From NCBI GenBank assembly GCA_002812745.2, contig NCSJ02000229.1, positions 1 to 64,000 on the forward strand: DNA of 64,000 nt, written 5' to 3'. How positions within the stretch are numbered: the stretch's first letter is position 1; every line of letters starts with the position of its first letter. The DNA comes from Scytalidium lignicola (taxonomy: Eukaryota; Ascomycota; Leotiomycetes). Made by a program: the position numbers and the translations under genes. Shown here one piece after another: positions 11,601 through 25,500 of the stretch. The notes beneath the pieces are model-generated. The model searched no databases. It was not told where the DNA came from and saw only the letters and a list, made by a program, of their open reading frames with translations.

Positions 11601-12704
11601 GCCTTGGCATGCCATATATTTGATTATCTAGCCGCATTTCATCTCATCTTCAGAATGCTCTTTTGATTCTATCAAGGACACTTACTAGTAATAATAGAAT
11701 ATTTCTTAATAGGTGGTTTAAACTTGTTGTACTGGCGAAACAAAGTAATCGAGGGGTCTCTTTAAATATCAGATTATTTTGTCCATTAAATAGTTATCTC
11801 TTAGCTTCCTGTAAAGCGTCTTCATGATTCACTACGTGACCTTAAAGTGAAAGTTGGACGGTGCAACGTCCAACTTACAAAATGCGATTACAAGAGGCTT
11901 AAGTTAAGTTCTGTACAAACGCAGTAGTCTTTTTATAAAAGTGGAAATTATTTTTTGAAGTTTTGTTTCTTCACACTGTACCAAGCCGAACTGCTAACTC
12001 ATGACGTGGGGTTTATTAGCTCGAGGGTTATGGTATCTGGAAGACCCATACTTACCAATTGCTGCTCTCTGATATGGTATGAGTCTGTTTTCTTACCTTT
12101 AAGGTACTTGGCCTTATGTAGACCGGAGATTCAAGGGAAGGGTAAAGGACACTTCTCACCAAAGTAGCATAATTCCTTTACGTTTTTGGTAGATTATTTT
12201 GTTCTCACATGTTTTGTAGGATAAGCAATTTCAACCTTGATTATGATTTTTTAGGAATAAATTCCAAATGATCGGTTGTGGCCGTGTCTAACATTAACGG
12301 TTAAGAACATCTACATTTTACATGCTACATGATCCATGGTGTTGATAAAGGCAAACAATCCTTCCTGGTGAATTACCCGCTTTATTGGGAATGGCGATTT
12401 GGAAATAGATGGAGAAAGTTGTTTAGACGTACCCAAACTAGCAGGATGTACTTTACATCCAATTATTTCTATTTGTGAGATGAATATCGAAAATCTGGTT
12501 TATGGACGGTGTTTGGTATGGACGGAGATGGATTACATAATCACATAAGATTTGCAAGACAGGGGTTTTAGGCAGCTCCGAAGAGCTGAGCGAGCTGAAA
12601 ACAATCTTGAATCTATTTTTCATAACAAAACATTTACTACAGTTTTGATGGTTTCTAAACTTGGCTCAAGTTTTAAGAATTCGAAATTGAGTTAATTCAT
12701 TCCA
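11601..12704. other. intergenic, AT-rich
   Basis: 3' flank of the L-domain-like gene and 5' flank of the CorA-like gene, which are read in the same direction. Apart from the perfect hairpin at 11851-11876 there is no recognisable feature. Confidence 0.45.
11851..11876. repeat. perfect 10-bp inverted repeat
   Basis: AAGTTGGACG (11851-11860) and CGTCCAACTT (11867-11876) are exact reverse complements with a 6-nt loop. It lies about 250 bp after the stop codon of the L-domain-like gene. It could be a 3'-end RNA structure or a trace of a short mobile element. Confidence 0.6.
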
Positions 12705-15700
12705 ATGTCGCAATATTATGATGAATCCGATGACGCTCAGCCTGGCAGGCAACCCCGTCCTCTTCGTCGGGCTGATAGCATGCCAATACGTTTTGATAGC
12801 CCTGTCGCCCGTGAGATTGACGAAACACCTGCAATGTCTGGTGCAGGAGTACAAAATCGTGAAGTATTGCGGCAGCGTCGGCCGTTTAATCAATCACCGA
12901 CTCCTGAACAAAGACCAAGGCATAGGGCTTATGTTGAGGAAGAACAAGAAGAGAATGAAGAGGATAACCCCCTCCGTACCATAAAATCTGAGAGGGAGAG
13001 GTCTTGGTCTCCTGCGGTTGAAATTCGGAGAAGACCAGACCGTGGGAGATCTCCGACTGGTATTCTTGTGCGGGAAAGACTTATAAAGACGAGATCTCCA
13101 TCACCTCCAGTGCTGCGAAGAAGAGTCACAGTGGACTCTGATGATTTGGACGCCCGCATACAACGGGTTGAGCCACCGGTATATGTTGCCAATCGTGCTT
13201 CACAGGACCGGGTCGTCGACCCCTCTTATGAATATTCTGGTCGCCCTTTGCCATCCACTCGATATCCTAGTAGAAGCAGGACTTACTACGACGACGTTGA
13301 GGATGAACTAGATATTCGAGTTCGCAGAGAACGAGCGTATTCTCCAGTTCGTCGATTACATCGCCGCCCGTCACATGAAGACACTGATAAGGTTTATTTC
13401 GATCCCATGACCAACAGTGGACGGCGTGGAGTACCAACACCGATAATCATCAACAATAATGTTTCTAATGACTACGAAGATGACGGTGGCCGACCTGTAA
13501 CAAGCAGGCATCGGAGTCGAGTATCACGAGATCCCATACCAGCTCCGGTTATCAATAACCGTATCTTCAATGAATACCATGAAGATTCTCGTACTTTCCT
13601 CCGTCCAGATTATATACCTGATTTGAGTCCTGATGTCATTTCTCAGGCCTACACATTTTCACTCTCACGTCATAGCAATAATTCACTTGGATCCGAGAGT
13701 ACATTAGATTCAACATCTGACCTTTCAGAAAAAGAGGTGTCACACGAGCAAGAGCGATCCAAAAATGAATATGGCTCAGGGATAACACAACATATTCTTC
13801 GTTCCCAGTATGTGGGAGATGGTGTGATAGGTGGGCGCCATACTGTTGAGCTTACTGCTATGCCTAACCCTAATTCATTTGCAACAAAATGTCCATCACC
13901 TGTATTCAACTGGGTGTAAGTCTACAATATTCTGAACGTTAAATATCTACTAATTTTACTAGACATTTTGAGGACCTGAACATGGATTTTGAACAGTTTC
14001 GGGTATGTTTGACCGATGATTCTGTGACGTACAAAACTGATAAGAATTTCTAGAACAATGCATTAGGAATTGGAGGGCTCTCTGACGCAGAAAGGGCTGC
14101 TATCTCGAAAATCTTAGGTAATGCCAAAAGAAGATATGATAAGCCGCTTCAGACTGCGAGGAACCTAAAAACCAGGTTCATGGTTCCATCATTTATGCAA
14201 GACTACATATCTGGGGACAGACGACCCAAAACTTTGAGACCGCGGATTATATCGTGGCTATGTTTACCATATTTCTGCTTAGAGAAATACTTTGTCTCTT
14301 CAAATCTACGAGAGTTTTCTCATCCAATGCGAACAATTCTTCAAGCGCGCTTTTCTTTGACTGGGAAGGAACGAGATATGAAACAAGCTATATGCCATTT
14401 GCCTGCTACGCCAACAGATCACTGCTTCTACATTGCGCAGGTCTGGTTCCTCGTTCTGGACGATGGTGGGCTCTAAAGCTAGAGATCCTCAGTTAGTAGG
14501 TATGCTAATATCTTTAGAATTACTTATATCGTGCTCTCGATTACCAATGTCTTCTCTGCAAGGAGAGTATATAAAGCTACTGCCTCAGTCGATCGGAGAG
14601 AATCCACAATCGCTTTCACCAAACATACTGGTCTCACATGGGATCTCCATACTTTGGTCTCTCCCAGTTGATGAGTGCCAGAGTTGGTTTGTAAGTATCT
14701 TTATCCTATTACATACATATATTAATGTGGGTAGGCCTTTATATCGCATTTTTGGGAGTACTGGCCCCGTCCGTTCTTAATCTTGTATAATGAGAAAGTT
14801 ATTACAGGCCAAGATTGGCCCAGGATTCTAGTCCTTGCCAAGAAGTCAAATATACGTCTCTCTATTATATTCCGGTGGGTTTCTCGATAAATACTTCTCT
14901 AAATCCAACCTAATACCGATATCATTAGATCAACTGCAAAAGAACCACCAAAGGGAATCCTCTTAGAAGATCCCACTTTAGAAGCTGGTGAATCTAAAGA
15001 TACTGCTGAGCCCACGGTCTCACTTAAAGATCCGGATTCCCAACCCGCATCGAATCCAAGCCTCGGTGTAAATGACATCAAAAGACCTAAAACAACGTCG
15101 AAACAATCATCTCGTGGACCAAAGGAGGAATTCCATATTTTCTCCTCGTTGAATGGGAATAATCGTTATATTGCAAGCCTTGACCCACCATCAATGACTA
15201 TTAATTCTGGATCACCAGATATGGATACCGAAGAACTGTGTGAGGACTTGAAAGAGATTGATGAATTCCTCACAAATAAAACGAATCTTAATGATCGCTT
15301 GGTATATAAGAATTGTCCTACTCGGGATAGAATAGAACTTTACAAGTTTCTATCGAAGCAGAGAAAAGAGGTCACCGAAGGAAAAGATATCGATCGTGGT
15401 CTACAGAAACGCTATGAGACTATGGTTGATATTTTGAATGCAGCGGAATTACTATTTAAATTGTTCCTACCTCCAGGATTCCAAGGACCAACCGTTGGGA
15501 AGTATTGGGGTGCCTTATATCGACTTCTAGAAGTATGTTGTTCAAAGGTCTTGCTTTGATTTTACTAACCATAACCTAGAATGTGTCGGTCACTGTAACT
15601 ACTCTGTCGGAACCCACGGCACAAGTTATCCGAGTAGGCCGAGACTCTACTGATGTCTTAGACTGGCTTAAATTGATGAACCGAAGTACTATCCCATTTC

Positions 15701-16935
15701 GAGATCTGCTTTGTCAAGCTTCACCCTTAGAACGGTCGAACATTCAAGTGTCGGAAGAGTTTCCAACAGCCTGGCTCCACTTACTTCTGTCGTTAGCATT
15801 TGCCACAGAAGATATGCAACTCTTTGATGAACAAATTGTGATATGTAATGAACGTCTAGAACAAGGAATGAAGAAAATTGTGACAGGAATATGTGAACAT
15901 CGATTGTCCGATTATGTTGTGTTTGCGCCATTCGATTTAGCGTTGTTAATATTCTTTCAACTTTCCCAGAAAGCAGCGGGTTCAGCTCTGGATATTTCCG
16001 AGTCATATCTAGAATACCTGAAATCACTGGTAAGTCAGGTGTCAAATGATAATTTGGTTTCCGTCAAACTGACTCTATAGCAATCTGATATCGAAGCATA
16101 CCCATTAGACCGAGGTCATCAGGATAGACTTGTCTCCCTAAAGCAGGAAATATCAGTGATTAGTGAAACTCTATCTCAACAACGGAGTGTCTTGCATAGG
16201 GCTGCACCTCAATTGTCTAGTATGGGTCATCGGGCCGATATAGATCTACCGCAGCATTCAAGAAGCCAAGAGCCTTATATGCAACGACGAGAGGCTCCAC
16301 CATATGGAGTGCCTCCCCCTTACAACTCTCTTCAACCAGGAATCCTAGGTCCAAACGGTGCTGAGGGTCTTATAATGCAGGATAGCCGTGCTCTACTAGA
16401 AAAACGTGTTCGAGAATTCAGAGAAATGCAAGATATAGCTTCTGACCTTGGAGACTGGGTAATATCTCCCTTAGCTAGAATCTAACCCTTGCCCTTTTAA
16501 ACTACAGTCTATCATAGAACTGACATCCATCTTTCACAGAACATCCAAAAAATCGACTCCAACAAAGACCGCCAGGAAGCAGCCATCTATGCCTTCACAA
16601 TCGTAACCATCATCTTCCTCCCTCTCAGCACGGTGGCTGGCATCCTCGGAATGAACACATACGACGTCCGGAACATGCCGTTCAAGCAATGGGTTTTCTG
16701 GGTGACTGCAATCCCACTTACTGTAATAATTATTGCACTGTGTTTAGTTTGGGCTGGAGAGTTAGGTAATTTCTGGCAGGGGTTTAGAAGAGTTTGGAGA
16801 AACCATGGTACATCCGGTTGGGAAAAGATTAGAGAGCACGAGATGTTGGATATAAACACGAGAAACGGGTATAGTGACGATGTAAGGAGGAGAAGGGTAC
16901 TTTCCCGTTTCGATGATACGGAGAGCTCTGTGTGA
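12705..16935 (+). CDS. CorA-like Mg2+/divalent-cation transporter protein, long fungal form
   Basis: Nine exons: 12705-13915, 13963-14002, 14054-14465, 14518-14690, 14735-14874, 14929-15532, 15580-16029, 16081-16458 and 16540-16935. All phases agree, giving 1267 aa. The first 400 residues are disordered and Arg/Ser/Pro-rich. Then come the blocks usual in this fungal family: FNWVHFEDLNMDFEQFR, HCFYIAQVWFLVLDDE, AFISHFWEYWPRPF and SDIEAYPLDRGHQDR. The C-terminus carries two transmembrane helices with the CorA signature GMN (about 1173-1175, in STVAGILGMNTYDVRNM), followed by WAGELGNFWQGF. Family role: pentameric inner-gate channel for Mg2+, Co2+ or Ni2+; membrane location and substrate are not shown by sequence. 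The exon 3/4 junction uses a weaker GTGGGC donor and is the least certain. Confidence 0.9.
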
Positions 16936-18817
16936 TTTCTGGTTGTAACTGTATTGAAGAGAATTCTAAATGTTGGTAGTGCTTTCCATGTTTTCATACC
17001 CAGAATTTTTTAAATTTAGAGTGTCAGGTTAAAGTCTATGCCTCTGGAGCCGGTCCGGCGTGCTGAGACTACCGTAACCCCTAGAAGAGTAATCCTTAAC
17101 GTTATTTTAACTACCGCCCTCGCTCTCCACATCGACTAGAGGAGGAATAAAGGTTTATTATTAAGCACAGTGTAATGCTTTTTGGCTACAGGAGTGTTAA
17201 ATATAAGTGCCAAATAACATAGCGCGAACAAGCCGGTGTTAAAGATAAAGTTTTCTTGTAGATAAAATAAATAAGGTTATTTTGGAAGAAACTAGGAAAA
17301 GTAAACGTGGGGAGAACCGTGTTTGGGCAAGTGATATAAATACAATAGTACATTCGAACCACCTTGCATCATTCAAGCTTCAGGTAAATCAGAAGGACTT
17401 ATTTGTATATTGGCATTAAGATGGTCTGAAATATTCTAACTAATCTGGGAAGTGTTTCAAGAAGGGGGATCGTTACCCATTTTTCTTAACGGTTTTAATA
17501 AATGTGAACGCTTAATTATATCATGAATAAATAGAAAGATTTACACTCTAACTCGCTGACCTTATCTTTAACATTTCTAAGGTCCCTTCGTAAGAAATTC
17601 TGAGATAACTTCGTCATTCCTGAAGATGCTGATCAAAGGAGATCCTTCCCTAAATAATAGATTTCACATATTACCACTTGAAGACACGACGTTAAGATTG
17701 AATTCCTTATCAAAAGGCTAATAAGCAAGACAAAGCTCCCTTATATATATTGAGGTATATACGACATGGAGTTTGCATTTTTGGTATCTTATACCAGACT
17801 CTAAACTAGCTCTCACTCCAAGCAAGCTAAAACGGCTCCAATAACTTGTTTATTATTTTAATTATTATTTTTAAAAGAAGGTCAACTTAATTCAATTCTT
17901 ACCCTTTGTGAACGACCTACTGCTCTCAAGGACCAAATCCAAGGAAGATAAACCAGTAAGTAATCTAGAATAACACCATAATAGCAAGCCCATCTCCCTC
18001 GGTTTTCAACAAAACCACTCATCTCCATACCCGCAAAATTCTCCACAACCCACGCTCCACTAAGCTATCCAAATGTCTAGCCTCGATAGCGTCACTTGGC
18101 ATCGAATCGAATACAGAATTACCGTGCGTACGGGTCAGCTCAAGCCATTCCCGTTTTTGCCACAAGCGGCGCAACGCCGTCCAGCGCCATGTCTCGCAAT
18201 CCTTTTTCTCTTTTCACGTAAACTAGCATGATGGGGGCGTGGACCAAAAAAAAAAAACGGGGGCGCTGTGGGTGGGCTTTCTGTATCCACATAAGCAAGC
18301 CATGTGGCCCAATAGTCCCCCATTAGGCACCTTGGCTCTAATCTGTACGAAATACACAGCAATGGGGTATTGACTGTGAAATAAGATATACAGGACGCTT
18401 TCTTATAGTAAGCCCTTATTACTCGCTGGCTACAGGTTCTATTTGAGAAATGTTGTCATATGGTGAAGATTTTCTGTAGGTTAATTTTAAGTTTATAGAA
18501 AGGTTAAAAGTTAATTTCTCTTCCAAGGAATGATCTGTATCCTGCTAAATAAAAATGGTAATAATTAATTCTTGGACTTTTGAAATGTGAGGATTAGGTA
18601 TCGTCCTAGATTATAAAGNAAAAAAAATATTATGTTTATTTTGAGGAGTTAACACGTACAGCCGCTCATTGAGGGTATATAAATTAACGAACGTTGTGGC
18701 CTTCACATATCAACGCCGAAGAAGAATTACTCGCTGATTTTACACCCCGCTGCCAAACACGCCCAACGCCAATAATCATAGTAATGAAAGAGATCGATTG
18801 AAGAATCGGAAGGAAGA
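16936..18817. other. intergenic, AT-rich, with possible gene relics
   Basis: Space between the convergent CorA-like and permease genes. It contains an A12 run near 18246-18257, a single N at 18619 beside an A8 run, and the possible STAND relic at 17130-17330. No intact gene was recognised. Confidence 0.4.
17130..17330 (-). pseudogene. possible second STAND-linker relic
   Basis: Seventeen bases (17205-17221, AAGTGCCAAATAACATA) are identical to 9084-9100 inside the STAND/WD40 relic. There, on the minus strand, they encode part of the ...CYLALVFAPEK linker. Read in the same way, this copy gives LFALCYLALIF followed by KKHY, preceded by NFIFNTG, which fits a very decayed version of the same linker. 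A stop follows within 25 codons. The match is short and could be coincidental. Confidence 0.25.
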
Positions 18818-21328
18818 CTATTTCAGCCACACCCATACCCAGTTAACAAAGGTGCGAGTATTTTCTTTCGTGAATCCGTTTTCGGGGAACTCCAAGCGGC
18901 CCTTTCGCACCTCGCTGGCTGCCTGGATCGTGTTGCGCAGATCGTTGCTGCGCTCGGGACCCCACTGCGAAATGCGGAATCCGTGCTTGCGGATCTTATA
19001 CCCCAGGATCAACAGGATGAACACGGGGATCTGCGCGGTTATGTCAGCCGAGCCCTTTGTGTGTAAACTTGACTGCGAGGGGTCAGCGCGGAGGAAACCT
19101 ACCCCGATGTAGGACGCGATGAATCTTCGCACGTCAAAAGGCTCCTCGAGAAAGGCGCCAACGCCATTGAACACCACTAGAATGATGCTTGCGATCATAC
19201 CGTATGCAGCTTTTAGCCACTGTCCATGGGATTTGTATGGATACCGTGGGTTGTTTCGATCGTACATGGCAGCTTGAGCTTCCGAAGCATTCCCATACAG
19301 CTTGACCTCCTCGAGTCTGTATCGATCTCGGATTAGCACTGATACTTTAAACCAATGGATGCAAAAACATCTTATCCAAAACAGCCCTGGGAACATACGT
19401 CTGGAAGAAGCAAAGGTAGGTTGCACAAATGACAATGTACACAATCAGACAAGACACGGTACAATTCGATGCCAGTTCGCTCAGTCGCTGCAATCACCGT
19501 CAGAAATGCTCATGTTCGATCTCGAAAGTCACCCCGCTGATCCATGCTTACCTCTCCAGGAGTCCCAGTACGGCCCATATACGCAATCATCATCAATGCA
19601 CCTGTTGCGAGCACCGAGCGGATTGGTACACCGTTCCTGCATGCTCGCAGTCGCTGTGTAATCCATTCTGGTCCGGTTTGATCCTGTAATGCCAGTGTAT
19701 GAAGCACTCGTGAAGCCACATACATCGAGTTGACCGCACAGGTGAAAGCACTGAAGACGAAGACGCCATTGAAGAAGTGTGCGAGTTTAGGAAGGCCAGC
19801 CTCAACCACCGCGATGATGAAGATCGAGCGGGATCCAACCGACGATCCACCACCATTGATGAACGGGTGATCTCTGGGAACGACGAAAGAACCCGTGAGC
19901 ACTGCCAGAGAGTATAGGGTGACGATTCGGATATTGATCTTTCGGGCGNCCATCTTCATACTCTCCGCATCGGCCAATGCCCTACTTTCTGCTGCAGTAG
20001 CGGCGATGATGTCCATCCCAACGTAAGAAAAGATCACAGAGATGATGGTTGTCCTGTGCAGTATGTTTGAGCAATGAAGCTAACAAAAGGTTCACATATC
20101 ATACGTACCACATATTCAGAAAGGTTCCAATCGAGCCATGGATGGTTCGTTGAAGGTTGCCATGTTCATCTTTGACGGAGTAAATCGGGTTGAAGAACGA
20201 ATAAGGATCATTCCAATCTATATGTCGATGAGTCAGTCAACTTCAGATATATTAGTTTGAGGAGAATCGAAACTTACATTTTGTTGACAGTCTTTCTGAA
20301 TAATATGCATCTCCTCGTGCTGTTGCTCGATTGTCAGTGGCAAGAGAATTTCCGGGCCATGAGTGTCTTACGCTTCATAACATCCAGAATGAGCATCATC
20401 ATAATAAGCATGGTGATGAATATCAACTTAAAGGATCCAAAGATATATTCAAGTTCTCCGAAAAACTGTAATGATATTGTAAGCGACAATAGGGGAGACG
20501 AGGGTGGGCATGTGATAATCGTATTTACCTTGACGGGAAACATGTTGATAGTGATAACTACAATCAGAAATAAAGATATCCACACTGCACTATCGACATT
20601 TTCTCCAACTTTCCAATTCAAATACGTCCTACCATCGTCATACTGAAATTTGATGGAATTTGAGATGGCGACCAATTCATCTGAAGCGAGGACAGCGTAG
20701 GCAAACCAATAAATCCATCCGACTGCGAGACCTACGCCACGATCTAGGAAGCGTCGAGGAAATTCCATGACTGGAGCATTAACAGGCATCAAGGCTGTCA
20801 TTTCACAAAGGCATGAGATGACAGACGATATGACAGTGCCCATCAAGATATAGCTGAGAACCGCACCACCAGGTCCCGCAACAGCCAGCGAAACGCCAGA
20901 TCCAAGGAAAAGCCCTGTGGAGTATTAGGATAGGTTGCAAATGATTAATATATAAAAAAGCGGCAAAGGTATTTACACGTACCATTTCCAATTGTTCCCG
21001 AAAATGCTATCATCTGTAACGATTCGGTCAGAGCGTGATCCCCGCCAACCAGTCAAAAAACACAAATGCCCTTACATTAATTTGCCGTTCATTCAACACT
21101 CTCCTGGGTGCACGTGAGTATGCAATCCGGAGCTATCAATATTGGAACAGATACATACCACAAACTATCTCCTCGCCGCTCCCTCTTGTCCTCGATGTTA
21201 GTCGGCTCATCGAGAGATGGCGAGCGCGCATATTCAATATCAAGATCGAGCGTCAGAGGCGAATGAGTTTCCTCCCTGATCTCCTCGTAGATGGTAGGCG
21301 TCACCGCCTGGGGTTTCTCGTGATCCAT
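18818..21328 (-). CDS. amino-acid permease (APC superfamily, YAT family)
   Basis: Eleven exons in consistent phase: 21159-21328, 21076-21103, 20983-21013, 20529-20914, 20465-20372, 20278-20319, 20109-20217, 19552-20053, 19399-19487, 19103-19316 and 18818-19030. They give about 625 aa. The cytosolic N-terminus (about 60 aa) leads into MIAFSGTIGNG + LFLGSGVSLAVAGPGGAVLS, the hallmark first helix of yeast-type amino-acid permeases. PVNAPVMEFPRRFLDRGVG, FGELEYIFGSFKL, YWNDPYSFFNPI and IFSYVGMDIIAATAAESR follow, so about 12 membrane segments are expected. An N at 19949 replaces one base of a probable Ala codon and does not shift the frame. Role: H+-coupled amino-acid uptake at the plasma membrane; specificity cannot be read. 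The C-terminal exon is longer than usual and ends FVNWVWVWLK. Confidence 0.9.
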
Positions 21329-22545
21329 GGTGAAAAAAATTTAATTGTCTATCTCGGTGGGCTCGAACAGTCTTTCTCACATTACCATCTTCGGTCATTC
21401 CCAGCTTCCAGGCGAAGGAGTGCGGCGACGTGCTCTTATCTGTGAGGCAGCAAAGAAAGATCTGCACGACGATTCAGCCCTCGAGCGTAATAAAATATTC
21501 CGTGAAGGATCAAAATGCCTGCTTGAAGAAGTAATGCAAGGTTTCCCCACTAACTGTGGTTTTACAACTCGATGCTAATTATTATTGCTCTCAGAAATAG
21601 TTCCAAGAGGAAGAGCCCAGCCACCACAGCAAAAGTTGCGCTTCCCGACGCGAAAATTGGGTTGTGGGACATTTGGGATATTGGCCCAGGATCGATTCCA
21701 GGGGAGGACGAGTAGCACACGGCTTCATTGGATCGCGGTACGGCAGCTGAGGGGCAACCGGCCAATGGGTAAATTAAGGTTTGGCGGCCATACCGTCGGG
21801 GAGAAGCGTCCAGACTGAGTTGAGTATTGATCAGTATTGGGAGGGCTTGGCTGCGTCGAGGCAGCCATAAGTGCTGGCACACCGTGCGAGAGAGCCGTGA
21901 GAGCCCAGTGAGAATCCGTTTGACTGGTGCGATAGCCAGATGTGACTTCCCTCTCCAGCCCAGCCAGGGCCGTGCTCGCAGGGTGGCTTAAGACAAGTGA
22001 TCGAGCCTCTCCGATATCTTGCAGCTCCAAGCCCCCCCAGGCTACGGGTGTCAGTCCGCCAGCACTTCACGGCTCGGGATCCTCCTCTTCTCCTTCGAGC
22101 CGCCTCCAGCTTTGCTCAAAGTCCCCCTTTGCCACCCACACGTGATGGAGGGCGGGGATACAGTTCCATGAGCTGCAAGGCCGGCCGAGGTCCTGCTTCA
22201 GCTTGTCTGCCTGGGAACCCAAGCAAGAGCTAAGGAGAAGCACGTATCACAACCCCCTTTGTCCCTTGGAGGCTGTACGGGTACGGCAGGTGTACCGTAG
22301 AGGCGTCGAGCCCCCCGTCCAGGTCGCTAATTAGCTGTTAATTAACGTCGTACTGGCGCGGAGCGTCGCAATCAAAATAATAAAGATCTCTCCTCATCCC
22401 ACGTTGGTAGTGTCAAAACTACCCAGACCGTCCCAAACTTGGCGTCATACCCTTAAAAGTGGACGGCCAGCACCCGCAAAACCAGCGTCAGCAGTCATTC
22501 TATGCGGCGCGACACAGCAGGACGAGTCCAGGTCGCTGGGTTGCG
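21329..22545. promoter_or_regulatory. divergent, GC-rich intergenic region
   Basis: The permease (minus) and the WD40-type gene (plus) point away from each other here, so both promoters should lie in this stretch. It is visibly richer in G and C than its flanks between about 21600 and 22330, which keeps several frames open by chance on both strands. None has recognisable protein character. A TAATTAG...TTAATTAAC segment sits near 22327-22345. Confidence 0.4.
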
Positions 22546-25500
22546 ATGGCAGCGACGGCTTCCTCGTCCATGCTCCAGCGCCTAGCAAACACCTTCCGAC
22601 TGTTGTCGCTGCGCAGTGATATCGACAACATCATCTTGGAGCTGCTGGGCCAGTTTTCCCTAGAGAAGATATATGCTGAAGGCGACCGTGAGACGTACCA
22701 GACCCTGGTAGTGACGCTGCTTGCTCAGCTCAATGCGATCTTCAGCGTCCAAAGGTTGTCGCTGCCGTCCGAAAACCTGCAGTTGGGATGGTATCTTGGA
22801 TTTTTAGCCAGCTGGGAAGTGACACTCCGGGCGGTGGAATTGGTGCTCCAAGTTGTCGTGGAGGGAAGGGAGAGTTTGTGGGAAGCTCGCCTCTTGAGGG
22901 AGAAATACCTCGCCGAACTGCTGCTAAACGCGCTTCGATTCCTCACCCTTCACCCCAAGATACCGTCAAACCAACGTGCCAAGGACCGACGAGATCGTTT
23001 TGCTCGCATTCATCGGTCACTAGAACGGGTCTTCGATAGCTATCCGACTCCCGAATCTTTTCTTCTTCTAGTCTGTAGAGAGATCACAGATGCCCTCCGA
23101 ACTGAGCCAAATGGCATGCCCCTCCCGGCGAGATTGAGGACGGAATTGCCCAACGTAGCAACAGAACTGGTAAATGCAAACACCCTTTAGAAGAATAGCA
23201 TGGAGAGCAGAATACTGACGACCCTGGTCTAGTATCCTCTGCCCGAGTGCCTACAATCCCAGTACGTCTCAAATATCGTACCGCAGGATGGCTTTCCAGG
23301 AGATTGGCTCTCACAATTCTATGCGCTGCGAGATGTCTCCCAATTCGTTGTCGGTGCTTCTGTTCAGTATACAGCCAAAGGCGAGACGCGCGATATGCGG
23401 CTTCAAGTCACCTCCGCCAAAACTAGAAATGCAGTCTTACATGCCCTAGAATTTATCCAGATGCCTCATCATCTTAATAAGATAGATCTAGTGGCGAGTT
23501 TTGCGGACATATTTCGAGTCATCCTCCCAGATACTCTTAATATTGGAAGAAGAGACATGGATTCGCACGATGAGCATGAGAGCGATGCGTTCGATGCCCT
23601 CTGTATAAGACTGAGTGACCGCCAGATAGTCAATCGCCTTAGTGACCATGAGATGATGTCTAGCATATCAATGATTACTAAAGAAATCGAAGTACTAGAT
23701 AATCCAACGGGTCAGTTCAGGGCGTCGCGTCCAAAATTGTATGCAGTTAACTGTAAAAATTGCCACATTGTGGGAGAGAGTCAGTTACACCTCTCAGAAA
23801 ATTACAGATTTTCGGTAGGTTCAATGATTCCATTGCGTCTCTATTTACATTACTATCAAGAAGATGGACTAGCTAACACCACTTATTATGTGCAGCTGGA
23901 TGATCGAGAAGCATCCGAAATCATTCTTCCGCCTATGTCGACTTGCATAGTTTGTGGTGAGGGAGTGACAACTATGCGTGAGATATTAGCAGTGCGGCAC
24001 ACCTGGGATAGGTTAAAACCTCTGGAATCGAATTCCGATGCTGCCAGTGTAGAACGTCACTTGCCAACACAATTTCAGCTAGCTGCACCAAAAGCAGAAA
24101 CCGGAATGCTGTTCCATCCAGGCTACAGCATTCTATCTGGTAGGCAGAGATCATTTGATGGCGAGCCTACATCCCCTATATCCCCTCCACCCCTCCGACC
24201 GATCTTCCCAGTCTCCGCGGACCAAACCCGATCAATTCATCACACACTCTTATCACCACTTTCTCCAACGTCTCGAGCAATGTTAGATATACCTGCGACT
24301 GAACTGTCGCATTCAGAAGGGTTTCCATCTAGTGAAGGCATGGGCTATATTGATACTCCTGGGACAATGGATCCATTCGAGAAAACTTCAGTAGGAGCAA
24401 GCGATAACCCTCCTGCGACATCATCCGAATTTGTGAATCCCCAATCGCCCCCTCAGGGTACTCAGCCACGACTCCAATCTATTTCTACAGTCTCCTTCAA
24501 ATCCGACCAGTTAATTCGAAGCCAAACCGTACCAACAATTGCACCACCTGAAAAGAAAACATCCAGATGGAAATCAAAACTGACTACATCGAAGAAAGAG
24601 GCCTCGAAATCTTCAGGAGATTCCAGTTCTCTCTCCTCAACTACATTAGAAGCTCAGAGGCTAGAGGAAGTCTCCTTGAAGAGCTTGGTTAGCACACCCA
24701 AGTTTTCAATGCGCAGTAAGAATGCTAGGGTGGCAATCAATGTTACCCTTTCTCAAAATTCTACTTATGCTCTATTCTGGACACAATCGTATATAAATAT
24801 ATGGGATGCTGGTACATCGCCTCCTATTCTAGGAAGGGCTTTTTCGACGGAAAGCAACTGCGTGTTGGCTGCAGTCACAAAGAAGCACCTTGCTTACATT
24901 ATCGGAACGAGAGATCAGAAACTCACGGTAATTATTTCCATCTTAGAGAGAAAAACATCATCGCTAACCAACACTTTAGCTCCGAATTGTGAATCTCATC
25001 GAAGCGTCAGTACCAGTGATTGAGCATCGGATGTCATCCTCGCAATGGTGCCACAGCATTTGCATTTGTCCAACCGAAAATTACGTTGTGGTCGGGTTTG
25101 ATAATGCAACTGTTCGATTGTTTAAGACGACCAAATCATCAGAAGAGCCTCGAGAAGACCGTCTGCATAGCCGAATTCACAGGGACTGTAAAACTTGCCC
25201 ACCTGTCGATACTCTATCCTTCTCAAATGATGGGCTTGTTCTCCTTGCCAGCACGAGAAGTCCGAGGAATGGGATAATCCAGGTCTACTCATGGCGATTT
25301 CCGTTCGACGATTCAATGGAACTTACATCCTGCCGGTATCATGTTCCGCTGCACGAGTCTGAAGATAATGGCATTTCCTCTGCCATCTTTCGCTCTGGGA
25401 TGGGTCACGACGATAACTTAGTGTGCATTACTACTTGGACTCAATCTGGTATTCCAATTCTCATTCAGCCTCAAGATGGACATCGAACCGAGATAAGGAC

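Noticed and set aside
18135..18362. Minus-strand 75-codon frame
   Set aside because: It crosses the A12 run (read as poly-Phe) and shows no family features.
21725..22233. Overlapping open frames in the GC-rich divergent region
   Set aside because: Frames are open on both strands because of base composition; none has motifs or splice-consistent partners.
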